Source of the DNA: Mycolicibacterium elephantis DSM 44368
GTDB lineage: Bacteria > Actinomycetota > Actinomycetes > Mycobacteriales > Mycobacteriaceae
DNA length: 64,000 nt
Reading direction: 5' to 3'
Assembly (NCBI RefSeq): GCF_004014805.1
Contig: NZ_ATDN01000034.1
Span: 1-64,000 of the forward strand
The first letter of the stretch is position 1; each line of letters begins with the position of its first letter. Shown piece after piece: positions 1 through 8,855 of this stretch. The notes beneath the pieces were generated by a model. The model was not told the DNA's origin, searched no databases, and saw only the letters and a program-made list of their open reading frames with translations. Both the position numbers and the translations under genes were made by a program.

Positions 1-50
1 TCCTCACCCATGTAGTCGATGAGCTCCGCATCCGACACCACTTCGAACAT
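1..50 (-). CDS. 5' end of a probable 13E12-repeat/HNH family protein (partial)
   Basis: Only the first 16 complete codons are in the window; the gene runs off the left edge. The reverse strand reads MFEVVSDAELIDYMGE from an ATG at 50. A start of the form MF...SDAEL/DLID...E is typical of the actinobacterial 13E12/DUF222 proteins that often carry a C-terminal HNH nuclease domain. A perfect mycobacterial LexA box overlaps the start codon, and several 13E12 members are known to carry SOS boxes, which supports the call. TAGTGT lies 7 bases upstream of the ATG, so the mRNA may be leaderless. The family call is an inference from a very short stretch. Confidence 0.55.
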   Translation of the reverse strand, partial: MFEVVSDAELIDYMGE

Positions 51-58
51 ACGTTCGA
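43..58. promoter_or_regulatory. LexA/SOS box
   Basis: TCGAACATACGTTCGA is a perfect inverted repeat (TCGAAC, 4 bases, GTTCGA), which is the mycobacterial LexA operator consensus. It overlaps the start codon (48-50) of the leftward gene and the last base of a TAGTGT -10-like hexamer (58-63, minus strand), so bound LexA would block transcription start. Confidence 0.85.
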
Positions 59-280
59 CACTACCCCGCCCCACTGACTCATACTTTTTGGCAGGGTTGC
101 AGCTGTGGATAACTGCGGGCGGTGTCGGAAGGGTTGTGGATATGGCGCGATCACGACGGACAAAGATTGCTGCCGCGGAGAAAACCCGTCGAAACAGGCA
201 TACCTCAACAACAAAAACCTGCCAACTTCTTGACTCAAGACACGACGCCGCCGACAAGGCCGGGGGTCGCTAGACGAGTC

Positions 281-1015
281 TCAGAGGTTGGCGGCCGCGT
301 CCTCGTCGAGCAGCCAGACCGTCGCCTCGCGGCCAACCGCGCCCGCCGCGGGCCAGTCGTCGGGGTCAGCACCGCCGACCGCCGCGGCCACCGCGTCGGC
401 CTTGCCCGCGCCCGAGACCACCAGCCACACCTGCCGGGACCGTTGCACGGCGGGCAGCGTCAGCGTGATGCGCCGCGGTGGCGGTTTGGGGGAGTCGGTC
501 ACGGCCACCACCAGCCGGTCCTTCTCGCGCACGGCGGCGGTATGCGGAAACAGCGAGTTGATGTGGCCCTCGGGCCCCATCCCCAGCAGGTGCACATCGA
601 AATACGGGCTCGGCTCGCCGGATTCGGCGGCGGCCAGCACGCGCTCGTAATCCCGCGCGGCGGCCTCGATGTCGTCGTCGAACGCGCCGCCGCTCGGCGC
701 CATCGGATGCACGTTGGCCGCGGGGATGTCGATGTGGTTCAGCAGCGCCTCGACGGCCTGCTTGTGGTTTCGCTCGTCGTCGTCTGCGGGGACGAACCGG
801 TCGTCGCCCCAATACAGATGCACCTTCGCCCAGTCGATTTCGGAGCCCCGCGCCCGGACCCGGTCGAGCAGGGCGATGCCCGTGCCGCCTCCGGTCAGCA
901 CGATGTGGGCGGTGCCCCGTTCGGCCAGCGCATCGTTGATCGCGCCGATCAGCCGATCACCGGCGGCCTCGACCAAAGCGGTGGTGTCCGGGTACTTCTC
1001 GACGATCGTGCTCAT
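281..1015 (-). CDS. pgl: 6-phosphogluconolactonase
   Basis: Hydrolyses 6-phosphogluconolactone to 6-phosphogluconate, the second step of the oxidative pentose-phosphate pathway, in the cytosol. The 244-residue product has the NagB/SugAL-fold layout: an N-terminal LTGGGTGIALLDR phosphate-binding segment, WGDDRFVP in the middle, and the family motif GMGPEGHINSLFPH. The length is usual for the family. The start ATG at 1015 overlaps the opcA stop by four bases (ATGA), so the longer frame reaching 1099 is not used. It is the last gene of the tkt-tal-zwf-opcA-pgl operon and is probably translationally coupled to opcA. Confidence 0.95.
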   Translation of the reverse strand: MSTIVEKYPDTTALVEAAGDRLIGAINDALAERGTAHIVLTGGGTGIALLDRVRARGSEIDWAKVHLYWGDDRFVPADDDERNHKQAVEALLNHIDIPAANVHPMAPSGGAFDDDIEAAARDYERVLAAAESGEPSPYFDVHLLGMGPEGHINSLFPHTAAVREKDRLVVAVTDSPKPPPRRITLTLPAVQRSRQVWLVVSGAGKADAVAAAVGGADPDDWPAAGAVGREATVWLLDEDAAANL

Positions 1016-1923
1016 GCGTATTGCACCCTGTCTATGCCCTGTAGAGCTTCGTGGTAGATCTCGTCGGGGTCGAGCCTGCGCAGATCCTCGGCCAGACATT
1101 CCTTGGCCTCCCGGCGCGCCAGCGGGATACGCGCCTCGGGCCTGCTGGTGCGGGTCAGCGTGGCCGTGACGCCGGTCTGCGGCCGCTGCAGCGTGATCGT
1201 CTCGCCGGGGCGGACCAGTTCCACCTTGAGCTCACCTGCCACCCGCTGGACCTGACCGTCGATCCTGCTGGCCAGCCAACCGGCCAGGATGTCGAGCGCC
1301 GGTTCGTTCTTCAGGCCCGACACCAGCGCCGAATCGATCTCTTCGTGCGGCTCCAGTTCGACGGCGGCCGCCAGCAGCGCCCGCCAGTAGGTCACCCGGC
1401 TCCACGCCAGATCCGTGTCACCGGCGGAGTAGCCGTCCAGCCGGCTCTTGATGGCGGCCAGCGGGTCGGGGCTGTTGGTGGCATCGGTGATACGGCGAAT
1501 CGCCAACTTGCCCAACGGATCCTGCGCGGGAACCGGTGGGGCGGCACCGGGCCACCACGCCACCACCGGGGTGTCGGGCAGCAAGAACGGCAGCACCACG
1601 CTGTCGGCGTGTTCGGCGAGTTCGCCGTGCAGCCGCAGCACCACCACCTCGCCCGCACCCGCGTCGGCGCCGACACGGATCTCACCGTCCAGTCGAGGTT
1701 GTGCGGCATCCCGGTCGCCGGCGATCGCCACGATCACCCGGCACGGGTGTTCACGGCTGGCGTAGTTGGCCGCCTCTACCGCGTCCTCGAGGCACTGGTC
1801 GGAATCGGGCGCGATGACCAGCGTCAGCACCCGGCTCAGCGTGATCGCGCCACCCTCCTCGCGCAGCCCCGTGATCTTCCGGCTGACGTCGGTGGTGGTG
1901 GTATCCGGCAGGCTGACGATCAC
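1012..1923 (-). CDS. opcA: glucose-6-phosphate dehydrogenase assembly protein OpcA
   Basis: OpcA is an actinobacterial and cyanobacterial partner that activates glucose-6-phosphate dehydrogenase. The 303-residue product has no catalytic motif. I recognise it by its position between zwf and pgl and by the typical N-terminus (VSLPDTTTTDVSRKI) and the central PVVAWWPGAAP segment. The start is GTG at 1923, overlapping the zwf stop in a GTGA junction; longer readings into zwf are rejected. The opposite end overlaps pgl by four bases. Its product should act directly on the enzyme encoded just upstream. Confidence 0.92.
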   Translation of the reverse strand: MIVSLPDTTTTDVSRKITGLREEGGAITLSRVLTLVIAPDSDQCLEDAVEAANYASREHPCRVIVAIAGDRDAAQPRLDGEIRVGADAGAGEVVVLRLHGELAEHADSVVLPFLLPDTPVVAWWPGAAPPVPAQDPLGKLAIRRITDATNSPDPLAAIKSRLDGYSAGDTDLAWSRVTYWRALLAAAVELEPHEEIDSALVSGLKNEPALDILAGWLASRIDGQVQRVAGELKVELVRPGETITLQRPQTGVTATLTRTSRPEARIPLARREAKECLAEDLRRLDPDEIYHEALQGIDRVQYA

Positions 1924-3479
1924 GGCCGCCTCCATTCCCGCCCCATCCGGTGCAGCATGTCGACCGCCGACTGCGGGCCCCACGTCCCGGCCTTGTAGGG
2001 CTCCGGTTTGCCGTGGGCCGCCCAGTAGTCCAGCACGGGATCGAGTATCTCCCAAGACAATTCGACTTCAGCATTGACCGGGAACAGCGACGGTTCGCCG
2101 AGCAGCACATCCAGGATCAACCGCTCGTAGGCCTCCGGGGAGTCCTCGGCGAACGCAGAGCCGTAGGAGAAGTCCATGTTGACGTCGCGCACTTCCATCT
2201 GGGTGCCCGGCACCTTCGATCCGAACCGCGTGGTGATGCCCTCGTCGGGCTGGATTCTGATCACCAGCGCGTTCTGCCCGAGCTCCTCGGTCATGGTCTT
2301 GTCGAACGGCAGAAAGGGCGCCTTCTTGAAGATCAGCGCGACCTCGGTGACCCTGCGGGCCAGCCGCTTGCCCGTGCGGAGGAAGAACGGCACCCCGGCC
2401 CAGCGCCGGTTGTCGACCTCGAGGGTGATCGCGGCGAAGGTCTCCGTCGCCGAATCCTTCGAGAACCCTTCCTCATCGAGCAACCCGGGAACCTTCACGC
2501 TGCCCTGCCAACCGGCGGCGTACTGCCCGCGCGCGGTCGTCTGATCCAGCGGGCGCATCAACCGCGTCGCCGACAACACCTTGATCTTCTCGGCCTGCAG
2601 ATGGCGCGGCCCGAAGTTGACGGGCTCCTCCATGCACACCAGGGCCAGCAGCTGCAGCAGGTGATTCTGGATCACGTCCCTGGCGGCGCCGACGCCGTCG
2701 TAGTAGCCGGCCCGCCCGCCGAGACCGATATCCTCCGACATCGTGATCTGCACGCTGTCCACGTAGTTGGCGTTCCAGACCGGCTCGTACAGCTCGTTGG
2801 CGAAGCGCAGCGCCAGGATGTTCTGCACGGTCTCCTTGCCGAGGTAGTGGTCGATCCGGAACACCGACTCCTCGGGAAACACGGCGTTGACGACCGCGTT
2901 GAGCTCACGGGCGCTCTGCAGGTCGTGACCGAACGGCTTCTCGATGACCACCCGGCTCCAGTGACCGTCCTGCGGACGCGCCAGACCGGACTTCTGCAGC
3001 TGTTCGCAGACCACCTGAAAAGCGTTGGGCGGGATGGAGAGATAGAACGCGTGGTTGCCCGCGGTGCCGCGTTCGGCGTCCAGCTTCTCCAGCGTCTCGG
3101 CGAGCGGCGCGAACGCCGCTTCGTCGTCGAAAGTGCCTTGGACGAACCGGATTCCCTCGGCCAGACGATCCCAGACCTCTTGGCGGAACGGGGTGCGCGC
3201 ATTCTTCTTGACGGCCTCGTAGACCACCTGGCTGAAGTTCTCGTCGGCCCATTCCCGCCTGGCGAAGCCCACCAGGCTGAAGCTGGCCGGCAGCAGGCCG
3301 CGGTTGGCCAGGTCGTAGATGGCCGGCATGAGCTTCTTGCGGGCGAGGTCTCCGGTAACGCCGAAGATGACCATTCCGCATGGTCCGGGGATGCGGGGCA
3401 TTCTCTTGTCCCGCTTGTCCCGCAACGGGTTACGCCATCCCTCGCCGCCCGAGGCGGCTCGTTGGGCCGCCGAGGTCAT
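1920..3479 (-). CDS. zwf: glucose-6-phosphate 1-dehydrogenase
   Basis: Oxidises glucose-6-phosphate to 6-phosphogluconolactone with NADP+, opening the pentose-phosphate pathway and supplying NADPH. The 519-residue protein shows the nucleotide-binding motif VIFGVTGDLARKK near residue 40 and the active-site motif RIDHYLGKE, whose histidine and lysine are catalytic. It corresponds to Rv1447c (zwf2). The ATG at 3479 overlaps the tal stop in an ATGA junction. Length is normal for a bacterial G6PDH with a short N-terminal extension. It is in an operon with opcA and pgl downstream. Confidence 0.97.
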   Translation of the reverse strand: MTSAAQRAASGGEGWRNPLRDKRDKRMPRIPGPCGMVIFGVTGDLARKKLMPAIYDLANRGLLPASFSLVGFARREWADENFSQVVYEAVKKNARTPFRQEVWDRLAEGIRFVQGTFDDEAAFAPLAETLEKLDAERGTAGNHAFYLSIPPNAFQVVCEQLQKSGLARPQDGHWSRVVIEKPFGHDLQSARELNAVVNAVFPEESVFRIDHYLGKETVQNILALRFANELYEPVWNANYVDSVQITMSEDIGLGGRAGYYDGVGAARDVIQNHLLQLLALVCMEEPVNFGPRHLQAEKIKVLSATRLMRPLDQTTARGQYAAGWQGSVKVPGLLDEEGFSKDSATETFAAITLEVDNRRWAGVPFFLRTGKRLARRVTEVALIFKKAPFLPFDKTMTEELGQNALVIRIQPDEGITTRFGSKVPGTQMEVRDVNMDFSYGSAFAEDSPEAYERLILDVLLGEPSLFPVNAEVELSWEILDPVLDYWAAHGKPEPYKAGTWGPQSAVDMLHRMGREWRRP

Positions 3480-4594
3480 TTCTTCGCGGCGTCGAGCTGA
3501 CCCTGCGTCGCCTCGAGCAGTTCGAGCCAGGACTTCTCGAACTTCTCAACCCCTTCGTCTTCCAACACCTTGAACACGTCAGGCAGATCGATGCCGACGC
3601 CTGCGAGCTTGTCGAACAGATCCTGGGACTCCGCGGCCCTGCCGGTGACCGTGTCGCCGGTGATGACGCCGTGGTCGGCGACCGCCTCAAGCGTGTTCTC
3701 CGGCATGGTGTTCACCGTGTTGGGGGCGACCAGTTCGGTGACGTAGAGCGTGTCGGAGTACTCGGGGTTCTTCACGCCGGTGGACGCCCACAGCGGACGC
3801 TGCACCCGGGCGCCGTCGGCCTTGAGCGCCTCGTAGCGCGAGCCACCGACGAACACCTCCTCGTAGGCGGCGTAGGCCAGCCGCGCGTTGGCGATACCCG
3901 CCTTACCGCGCAGCGCCAGCGCCTCGGCCGACCCGATCTTCTCCAGTCGGTTGTCGATCTCGGTGTCCACCCGCGACACGAAAAAGGATGCGACGGAATG
4001 GATCTTGGACAGGTCGTGGCCGGCCTCCCTGGCCTTCTCCAGCCCGGCCAGGTAGGCGTCCATGACCATTCGGTGCCGCTCGACGGAGAAGATCAACGTG
4101 ACGTTGACCGAAATGCCCTCTGCGAGCACTGCGGTGATCGCGGGCAGGCCGGCCATGGTGGCCGGGATCTTGATGAACAGGTTGGGCCGGTCGACGATCT
4201 TCCACAGCTCGATGGCTTGCAGGATCGTCTTGTCGGTGTCGTGCGCCAGCCGCGGGTCCACCTCGATGGACACCCGGCCGTCCACTCCGTCGGAGGCCTC
4301 GTGGACCTTGGCGAAGACGTCGCAGGCGTTGCGCACGTCGTCGGTGGTAACGGTGCGGACCGTGGCGTCCACGTCGGCACCGCGCTCGGCGAGCTCGGTG
4401 ACCTGAGCGTCGTAGGCAGTGCCGTCGGCCAGCGCCTTCTGGAAGATCGTCGGGTTGGTGGTGACGCCCACCACGCACCTGGTGTCGATCAGCTGCTGCA
4501 GGTTGCCGGTCTGCAGGCGCTCCCTGGAGAGGTCGTCGAGCCACACCGACACGCCCGCGGCGGACAGCGCCTCCAGGTTCGGATTCTGGGCCAT
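3476..4594 (-). CDS. tal: transaldolase
   Basis: Transfers a dihydroxyacetone unit between sedoheptulose-7-phosphate and glyceraldehyde-3-phosphate in the non-oxidative pentose-phosphate pathway. The 372-residue length is that of the actinobacterial transaldolase class. Visible motifs are GVTTNPTIFQKAL near the N-terminus and LFIKIPAT, which holds the Schiff-base lysine. An ATG start at 4594 follows the tkt stop by 15 bases, with an AGGAAAGG-like Shine-Dalgarno just before it. The downstream end overlaps zwf by four bases. Confidence 0.96.
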   Translation of the reverse strand: MAQNPNLEALSAAGVSVWLDDLSRERLQTGNLQQLIDTRCVVGVTTNPTIFQKALADGTAYDAQVTELAERGADVDATVRTVTTDDVRNACDVFAKVHEASDGVDGRVSIEVDPRLAHDTDKTILQAIELWKIVDRPNLFIKIPATMAGLPAITAVLAEGISVNVTLIFSVERHRMVMDAYLAGLEKAREAGHDLSKIHSVASFFVSRVDTEIDNRLEKIGSAEALALRGKAGIANARLAYAAYEEVFVGGSRYEALKADGARVQRPLWASTGVKNPEYSDTLYVTELVAPNTVNTMPENTLEAVADHGVITGDTVTGRAAESQDLFDKLAGVGIDLPDVFKVLEDEGVEKFEKSWLELLEATQGQLDAAKK

Positions 4595-4609
4595 TGGTTT
4601 ACCTTTCCT

Positions 4610-6700
4610 TCAGTTGTCCAGCGAACGCTCCGCGGCGGCCACCACAGCTTCTGGGGTGAACCCGTACTCGCGGAACAGCGTCTTGTAATCGGCGGATTCC
4701 CCGTAATGCTCGATCGACACGATCTCGCCGGTGTCACCGACCAGCTTGTGCCAGCTCTGCGCGACCGCCGCCTCCACAGCGACCCGGGCGGACACCGCGG
4801 GCGGCAGCACGCTGTCGCGGTACTCCACCGGCTGCGCCTCGAACCACTCCACGCACGGCATGGACACCACCGACGCGGTGATTCCCTTGCCCGCCAGGAT
4901 CTTCTGCGCTTCCACACACAACTGCAGCTCTGAGCCCGTGCCGATCAACGCCACATCCGGCTGCTTGTCGGGGGCGCCGCCGAGCACGTATCCGCCCCTG
5001 GCCACGCCTTCGGCGCTGGTCCCCTCCAGCACCGGGATGGGCTGGCGGGTCAGGATCAGGCCGACCGGACCGCTGTTGGCGCCGCGTTCGATGATCGTGC
5101 GCCACGCGTAGGCGGTTTCGTTCGGATCGCCGGGACGCACCACCGACAGGTTCGGGATGGCGCGCAGGGCCGCGAGGTGTTCGATCGGCTGGTGGGTGGG
5201 ACCGTCCTCACCGAGCCCGATCGAGTCGTGGGTCCAGATGTAGATGGTGTCGATGTCCATCAGCGAGGCCAGCCGCACCGCCGGGCGCATGTAGTCCGAG
5301 AACTGCAGGAACGTGCCGCCGAACGCGCGGGTCGGACCGTGCAGCACGATGCCGGACAGGATCGCGCCCATGGCGTGTTCGCGAACACCGAAGTGCAGCA
5401 CCCTGCCGTACGGGTCGGCGGTGTACTCCTTGGTCGAAATCGACGGTGGGCCAAACGATTTGGCGCTCTTGATCGTCGTGTTGTTACTACCGGCCAGGTC
5501 GGCTGAGCCGCCCCAGAGCTCGGGCAGTTTCGGCGCGACGTCGTTGAGCACCTGGCCGAAGGCGGCGCGGGTGGCGATCTCCTTGGAGCCGGGCTCCCAG
5601 TGCGTCAGGTCGGCGTCCCAGCCCTCCGGCAGCTTGTGCGCCAACAGCCGGTCCAGCAGCGCCTTGCGTTCCGGCTCGCGCTCGGCCCAGGCGTCGAACT
5701 CGCTCTGCCACTTCGCGCGGGCCTCCTTGCCGCGGTCGACCAGTTTGCGGGTGTGCTCGAGCACCTCGGGAGCCACCTCGAACGACTTGTCCGGGTCGAA
5801 GCCGAGGATCTTCTTGACCGCGGCGACCTCGTCCTCGCCGAGCGCGGCGCCGTGCGCCTTGCCGGTGTTCATCAGGTTGGGCGCGGGATAGCCGATGACG
5901 GTGCGCAGCGCGATGAACGACGGCCTGTCGGTCACCTTGCGTGCGGCCTCGATGGCTTCCTCTATCCCGGTGACGTTCTCGCCGCCCTCGACCTCCTGCA
6001 CGTGCCAGCCGTAGGCGCGGTAGCGCGCGGCGGTGTCCTCCGACAGCGCGATGTTGGTGTCGTCCTCGATTGAGATCTGGTTGTGGTCGTAGAAGACGAT
6101 CAGGTTGCCCAGCTGCTGGGTGCCGGCCAGCGAGCAGGCCTCGCTGGTGACGCCCTCCTCGATGTCGCCGTCGGAGGCGATCACGTAGATGTAGTGGTCG
6201 AACGGGCTGGTGCCCGGTGCGGCGTCGGGATCGAACAGGCCGCGCTCGTACCGCGACGCCATCGCCATGCCGACCGCCGACGCCAGCCCCTGGCCCAGCG
6301 GGCCGGTGGTGATCTCCACGCCCTTGGTGTGACGGAACTCGGGGTGCCCCGGCGTCTTGGACTTCCAGGTGCGCAGCGCCTCGATGTCGGAGAGCTCCAG
6401 CCCGAAGCCGCCCAGGTAGAGCTGGATGTACAGGGTCAGGCTGGAATGACCGCAGGACAGCACGAAACGGTCGCGGCCCAGCCAGTGTTGGTCGGTGGGG
6501 TCGTGGCGCATCTGACGCTGAAACAGCGTGTACGCCAAGGGAGCCAGGCTCATCGCGGTGCCGGGGTGGCCGTTGCCGACTTTCTGCACCGCGTCCGCGG
6601 CGAGCACCCGCACCGTGTCGACCGCACGCGAATCGACCTCCGTCCAGTCGTCCGGGTGGTTCGGGCGGGTGAGGGCGGAAATCTCTTCGAGTGTGGTCAC
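4610..6700 (-). CDS. tkt: transketolase
   Basis: Thiamine-diphosphate enzyme that moves two-carbon ketol units in the non-oxidative pentose-phosphate pathway. The 696-residue product has the substrate histidine region NGHPGTAMSLAPL, the ThDP motif SDGDIEEG followed downstream by DHNQIS, and the C-terminal GLGEDGPTHQPIEHL loop. I place the start at GTG 6700 (VTTLEEISAL), because AGGAG lies six or seven bases upstream and the M. tuberculosis protein begins MTTLEEISALT. A longer frame opens at GTG 6733 but lacks a good ribosome site. First gene of the five-gene pentose-phosphate operon. Confidence 0.96.
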   Translation of the reverse strand: MTTLEEISALTRPNHPDDWTEVDSRAVDTVRVLAADAVQKVGNGHPGTAMSLAPLAYTLFQRQMRHDPTDQHWLGRDRFVLSCGHSSLTLYIQLYLGGFGLELSDIEALRTWKSKTPGHPEFRHTKGVEITTGPLGQGLASAVGMAMASRYERGLFDPDAAPGTSPFDHYIYVIASDGDIEEGVTSEACSLAGTQQLGNLIVFYDHNQISIEDDTNIALSEDTAARYRAYGWHVQEVEGGENVTGIEEAIEAARKVTDRPSFIALRTVIGYPAPNLMNTGKAHGAALGEDEVAAVKKILGFDPDKSFEVAPEVLEHTRKLVDRGKEARAKWQSEFDAWAEREPERKALLDRLLAHKLPEGWDADLTHWEPGSKEIATRAAFGQVLNDVAPKLPELWGGSADLAGSNNTTIKSAKSFGPPSISTKEYTADPYGRVLHFGVREHAMGAILSGIVLHGPTRAFGGTFLQFSDYMRPAVRLASLMDIDTIYIWTHDSIGLGEDGPTHQPIEHLAALRAIPNLSVVRPGDPNETAYAWRTIIERGANSGPVGLILTRQPIPVLEGTSAEGVARGGYVLGGAPDKQPDVALIGTGSELQLCVEAQKILAGKGITASVVSMPCVEWFEAQPVEYRDSVLPPAVSARVAVEAAVAQSWHKLVGDTGEIVSIEHYGESADYKTLFREYGFTPEAVVAAAERSLDN

Positions 6701-6805
6701 TAGGCGCTCCTGGTCGAGGGTCGGGCTCGGCACGCTGCTCGTAAAAACACCCTAGTGTGGGATAGTCATCCTCGGCAGTCAGCTCGGGGGAGGATTAGGC
6801 CGCGG

Positions 6806-6838
6806 TTGAGGCGAGGTCTACCATCGTCTGTAGTAGAC
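6806..6838 (+). promoter_or_regulatory. candidate ctaB promoter with overlapping inverted repeat
   Basis: The 174-base region between divergent tkt and ctaB holds TTGAGG (6806-6811), a 17-base spacer and TGTAGT (6829-6834), a plausible -35/-10 pair for ctaB. An inverted repeat GTCTAC (6816-6821) / GTAGAC (6833-6838) with an 11-base spacer covers the -10 and could be an operator. For tkt I see no clear promoter, only the 12-base imperfect palindrome CACCCTAGTGTG near 6751-6762. Confidence 0.45.
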
Positions 6839-6874
6839 GCCGCGCGCTGGCGCCATTTCTGAGGAGTTACCTGC

Positions 6875-7831
6875 GTGAGAATTCGGGAAGGCCACCTCGC
6901 CGAGGGGACGCTGGACCGGACCTCGACCGCCGCGCGGCTGCGGCGCCAGGTCATCACCAAGGTGATCGGCTACGTCGCGTTGACGAAGCCGCGGGTCATC
7001 GAGCTGTTGCTGGTCACCACGATCCCGGCGATGCTGCTGGCGCACCGCGGAAGCGTCGACCCGCTGTTGATTCTCAACACGCTGGTCGGCGGGCTGCTGG
7101 CCGCCGCGGGCGCCAACACGCTCAACTGTGTGGCCGACGCCGACATCGACAAGGTGATGAAGCGCACCGAGCGCAGGCCGCTGGCCCGCGCCACCGTGCC
7201 GCGCAGCCACGCGCTGGTGTTCGGGCTCGCGCTGTCGGTCACCTCGTTCTTCTGGCTGTGGTGGACCACGAACCTGTTGTCGGCGCACCTGGCCGGCCTC
7301 ACGATCGCGTTCTACGTGCTGGTGTACACACTGCTGCTCAAGCGCCGCACGTCGCAGAACGTGGTGTGGGGCGGCGCGGCCGGCTGCATGCCGGTGATGA
7401 TCGGCTGGTCGGCGGTCACCGGCACCATTGAATGGCCCGCGCTGGTGATGTTCGCGATCATCTTCTTCTGGACGCCGCCGCACACGTGGGCGCTGGCCAT
7501 GCGCTACAAGGAGGACTACCGCGCGGCCGGGGTGCCGATGCTGCCCGCGGTGGCCACCGAGCGCCAGGTCACTAAACAGATCGTCATCTACACGTGGCTG
7601 ACGGTGGCCGCGACGTTGGCGCTGGTGCCCGCGACCGGGTGGCTGTACGCGGCGGTGGCGCTGCTGGCGGGCGCCTGGTTCCTGCTGATGGCCCACCAGC
7701 TCAACGCCGGCGTCCGCCGCGGTGAACCGGTCAAGCCGCTGCGGCTCTTCCTGCAGTCCAACAACTATCTGGCCGTGGTGTTCTGCGCGCTGGCCATCGA
7801 CTCGGTGCTGGCGCTGCCGACGGTGTTCTGA
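6875..7831 (+). CDS. ctaB: protoheme IX farnesyltransferase (heme O synthase)
   Basis: Attaches a farnesyl group to haem b to make haem O for cytochrome aa3 oxidase. The 318-residue UbiA-family membrane protein has about nine hydrophobic segments. The first prenyl-diphosphate motif is NCVADADIDKVMKRT (the family N-x3-D-x3-D form) near residue 90. The GTG start at 6875 has AGGAG about ten bases upstream. ctaA, whose product converts haem O to haem A, is encoded 2.6 kb away on the other strand. Orthologue of Rv1451. Confidence 0.95.
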   Translation: MRIREGHLAEGTLDRTSTAARLRRQVITKVIGYVALTKPRVIELLLVTTIPAMLLAHRGSVDPLLILNTLVGGLLAAAGANTLNCVADADIDKVMKRTERRPLARATVPRSHALVFGLALSVTSFFWLWWTTNLLSAHLAGLTIAFYVLVYTLLLKRRTSQNVVWGGAAGCMPVMIGWSAVTGTIEWPALVMFAIIFFWTPPHTWALAMRYKEDYRAAGVPMLPAVATERQVTKQIVIYTWLTVAATLALVPATGWLYAAVALLAGAWFLLMAHQLNAGVRRGEPVKPLRLFLQSNNYLAVVFCALAIDSVLALPTVF

Positions 7832-7853
7832 CCCCGACTCCGACCCGCGCCGG

Positions 7854-8825
7854 TTACGGCACCAGCACCACCGAACCGATCGTTTTCCGGCCCTCCAGAT
7901 CGCGGTGCGCGGTCTCGGCGTCTTCGAGGCGGTAGCGCTCGCTGACCGTGATGTTGAGGGTGCCGTCGGCGATCGCTTCGAGCAGTTCCCCCGCGCGCCA
8001 GGCGAATTCGTCGGGTGTGCGGGTGTAGTGCACGAGGGTCGGGCGGGTCAGGAACACCGAACCCGCGGTGTTGAGCCGTTGCGGGTCGAACGGCGGAACG
8101 GGTCCGCTGGAGGCGCCGAACAACGCCAGCGTGCCCCGTACCGCCAGGCTGGCCAGGCTGGCGTCGAAGGTGGCCGCGCCCACGCCGTCGTACACCACCG
8201 AGACACCGCCGTCGGTGAGCTCCTTGATCTTCGCGCCGAACTCGGCCGGGTCGTCCGGGTAGTCGAGCACCTCCACGGCACCGGCGTTGCGCGACATCTC
8301 GGCCTTCTCCGGGGTGGACACCGTGGTGATCACCCGGGCGGCCATGCTGGTCGCCCACTGCGTCAGGATCAGGCCCACCCCGCCGGCGCCCGCGTGCAAC
8401 AGCACGGCGTCGCCCTGCTGCACCGGGTATGTCGACTTGATCAGGTAGTGCGCGGTCATCCCCTTGAGCAATGACGCCGCGGCCACCTCGGGGCTGACCC
8501 CGTCCGGCACGTAGGCGCAGAAATCGGCTGCGGCGACGCTGTATTCGGCGTAGGCGCCGTTCGCCTGTGCGGTGACGACGCGGTCGCCGACCTTCAATGC
8601 GGCGACGTCCTGGCCGACGGCCTCGACGGTCCCGCACACCTCGTTGCCGACGACGAACGGTGTCTCCCGCGGATACAGCCCGGAGCGGAAATAGGTGTCG
8701 AGGAAGTTCACGCCGATCGCCTCGGCTTTGATCAGTACCTCGCCGGGGCCGGGAGCGGGCTTGGATTTCTCGACGTAGCTGAGGACCTCGGGTTCGCCCG
8801 TCTCGGTGATCTCGATTGCGTGCAT
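7854..8825 (-). CDS. qor: quinone oxidoreductase, MDR/zeta-crystallin family
   Basis: NADPH-dependent quinone or enal reductase of the medium-chain dehydrogenase/reductase superfamily, with no zinc ligands visible. The 323-residue product begins MHAIEITETGEPEVL; the dinucleotide-binding motif is HAGAGGVGLILTQWA near residue 150, preceded by NFLDTYFRSGLYP. The frame stays open a further 121 codons upstream, but that extension is low-complexity, arginine-rich and antisense to the next gene. The ATG at 8825 has AGGA eight or nine bases upstream. Convergent with ctaB, corresponding to Rv1454c. The physiological substrate is unknown. Confidence 0.88.
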   Translation of the reverse strand: MHAIEITETGEPEVLSYVEKSKPAPGPGEVLIKAEAIGVNFLDTYFRSGLYPRETPFVVGNEVCGTVEAVGQDVAALKVGDRVVTAQANGAYAEYSVAAADFCAYVPDGVSPEVAAASLLKGMTAHYLIKSTYPVQQGDAVLLHAGAGGVGLILTQWATSMAARVITTVSTPEKAEMSRNAGAVEVLDYPDDPAEFGAKIKELTDGGVSVVYDGVGAATFDASLASLAVRGTLALFGASSGPVPPFDPQRLNTAGSVFLTRPTLVHYTRTPDEFAWRAGELLEAIADGTLNITVSERYRLEDAETAHRDLEGRKTIGSVVLVP

Positions 8826-8841
8826 GCTCACATCCTGCCAA

Positions 8842-8855
8842 TATCCTTGCCGTTG
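8842..8855 (+). promoter_or_regulatory. leaderless-type promoter -10
   Basis: TATCCT at 8842-8847 lies 7 bases before a GTG at 8855. In mycobacteria a TANNNT -10 at this distance places the transcription start on the first base of the start codon. The GTG itself has no Shine-Dalgarno sequence. Confidence 0.6.

Noticed and set aside
104..143. Replication origin because of DnaA-like boxes
   Set aside because: Only two boxes, no AT-rich unwinding element, and no dnaA or dnaN nearby.
1950..3500. A 516-codon plus-strand frame opposite zwf
   Set aside because: Antisense to zwf, with no domain or start signal.
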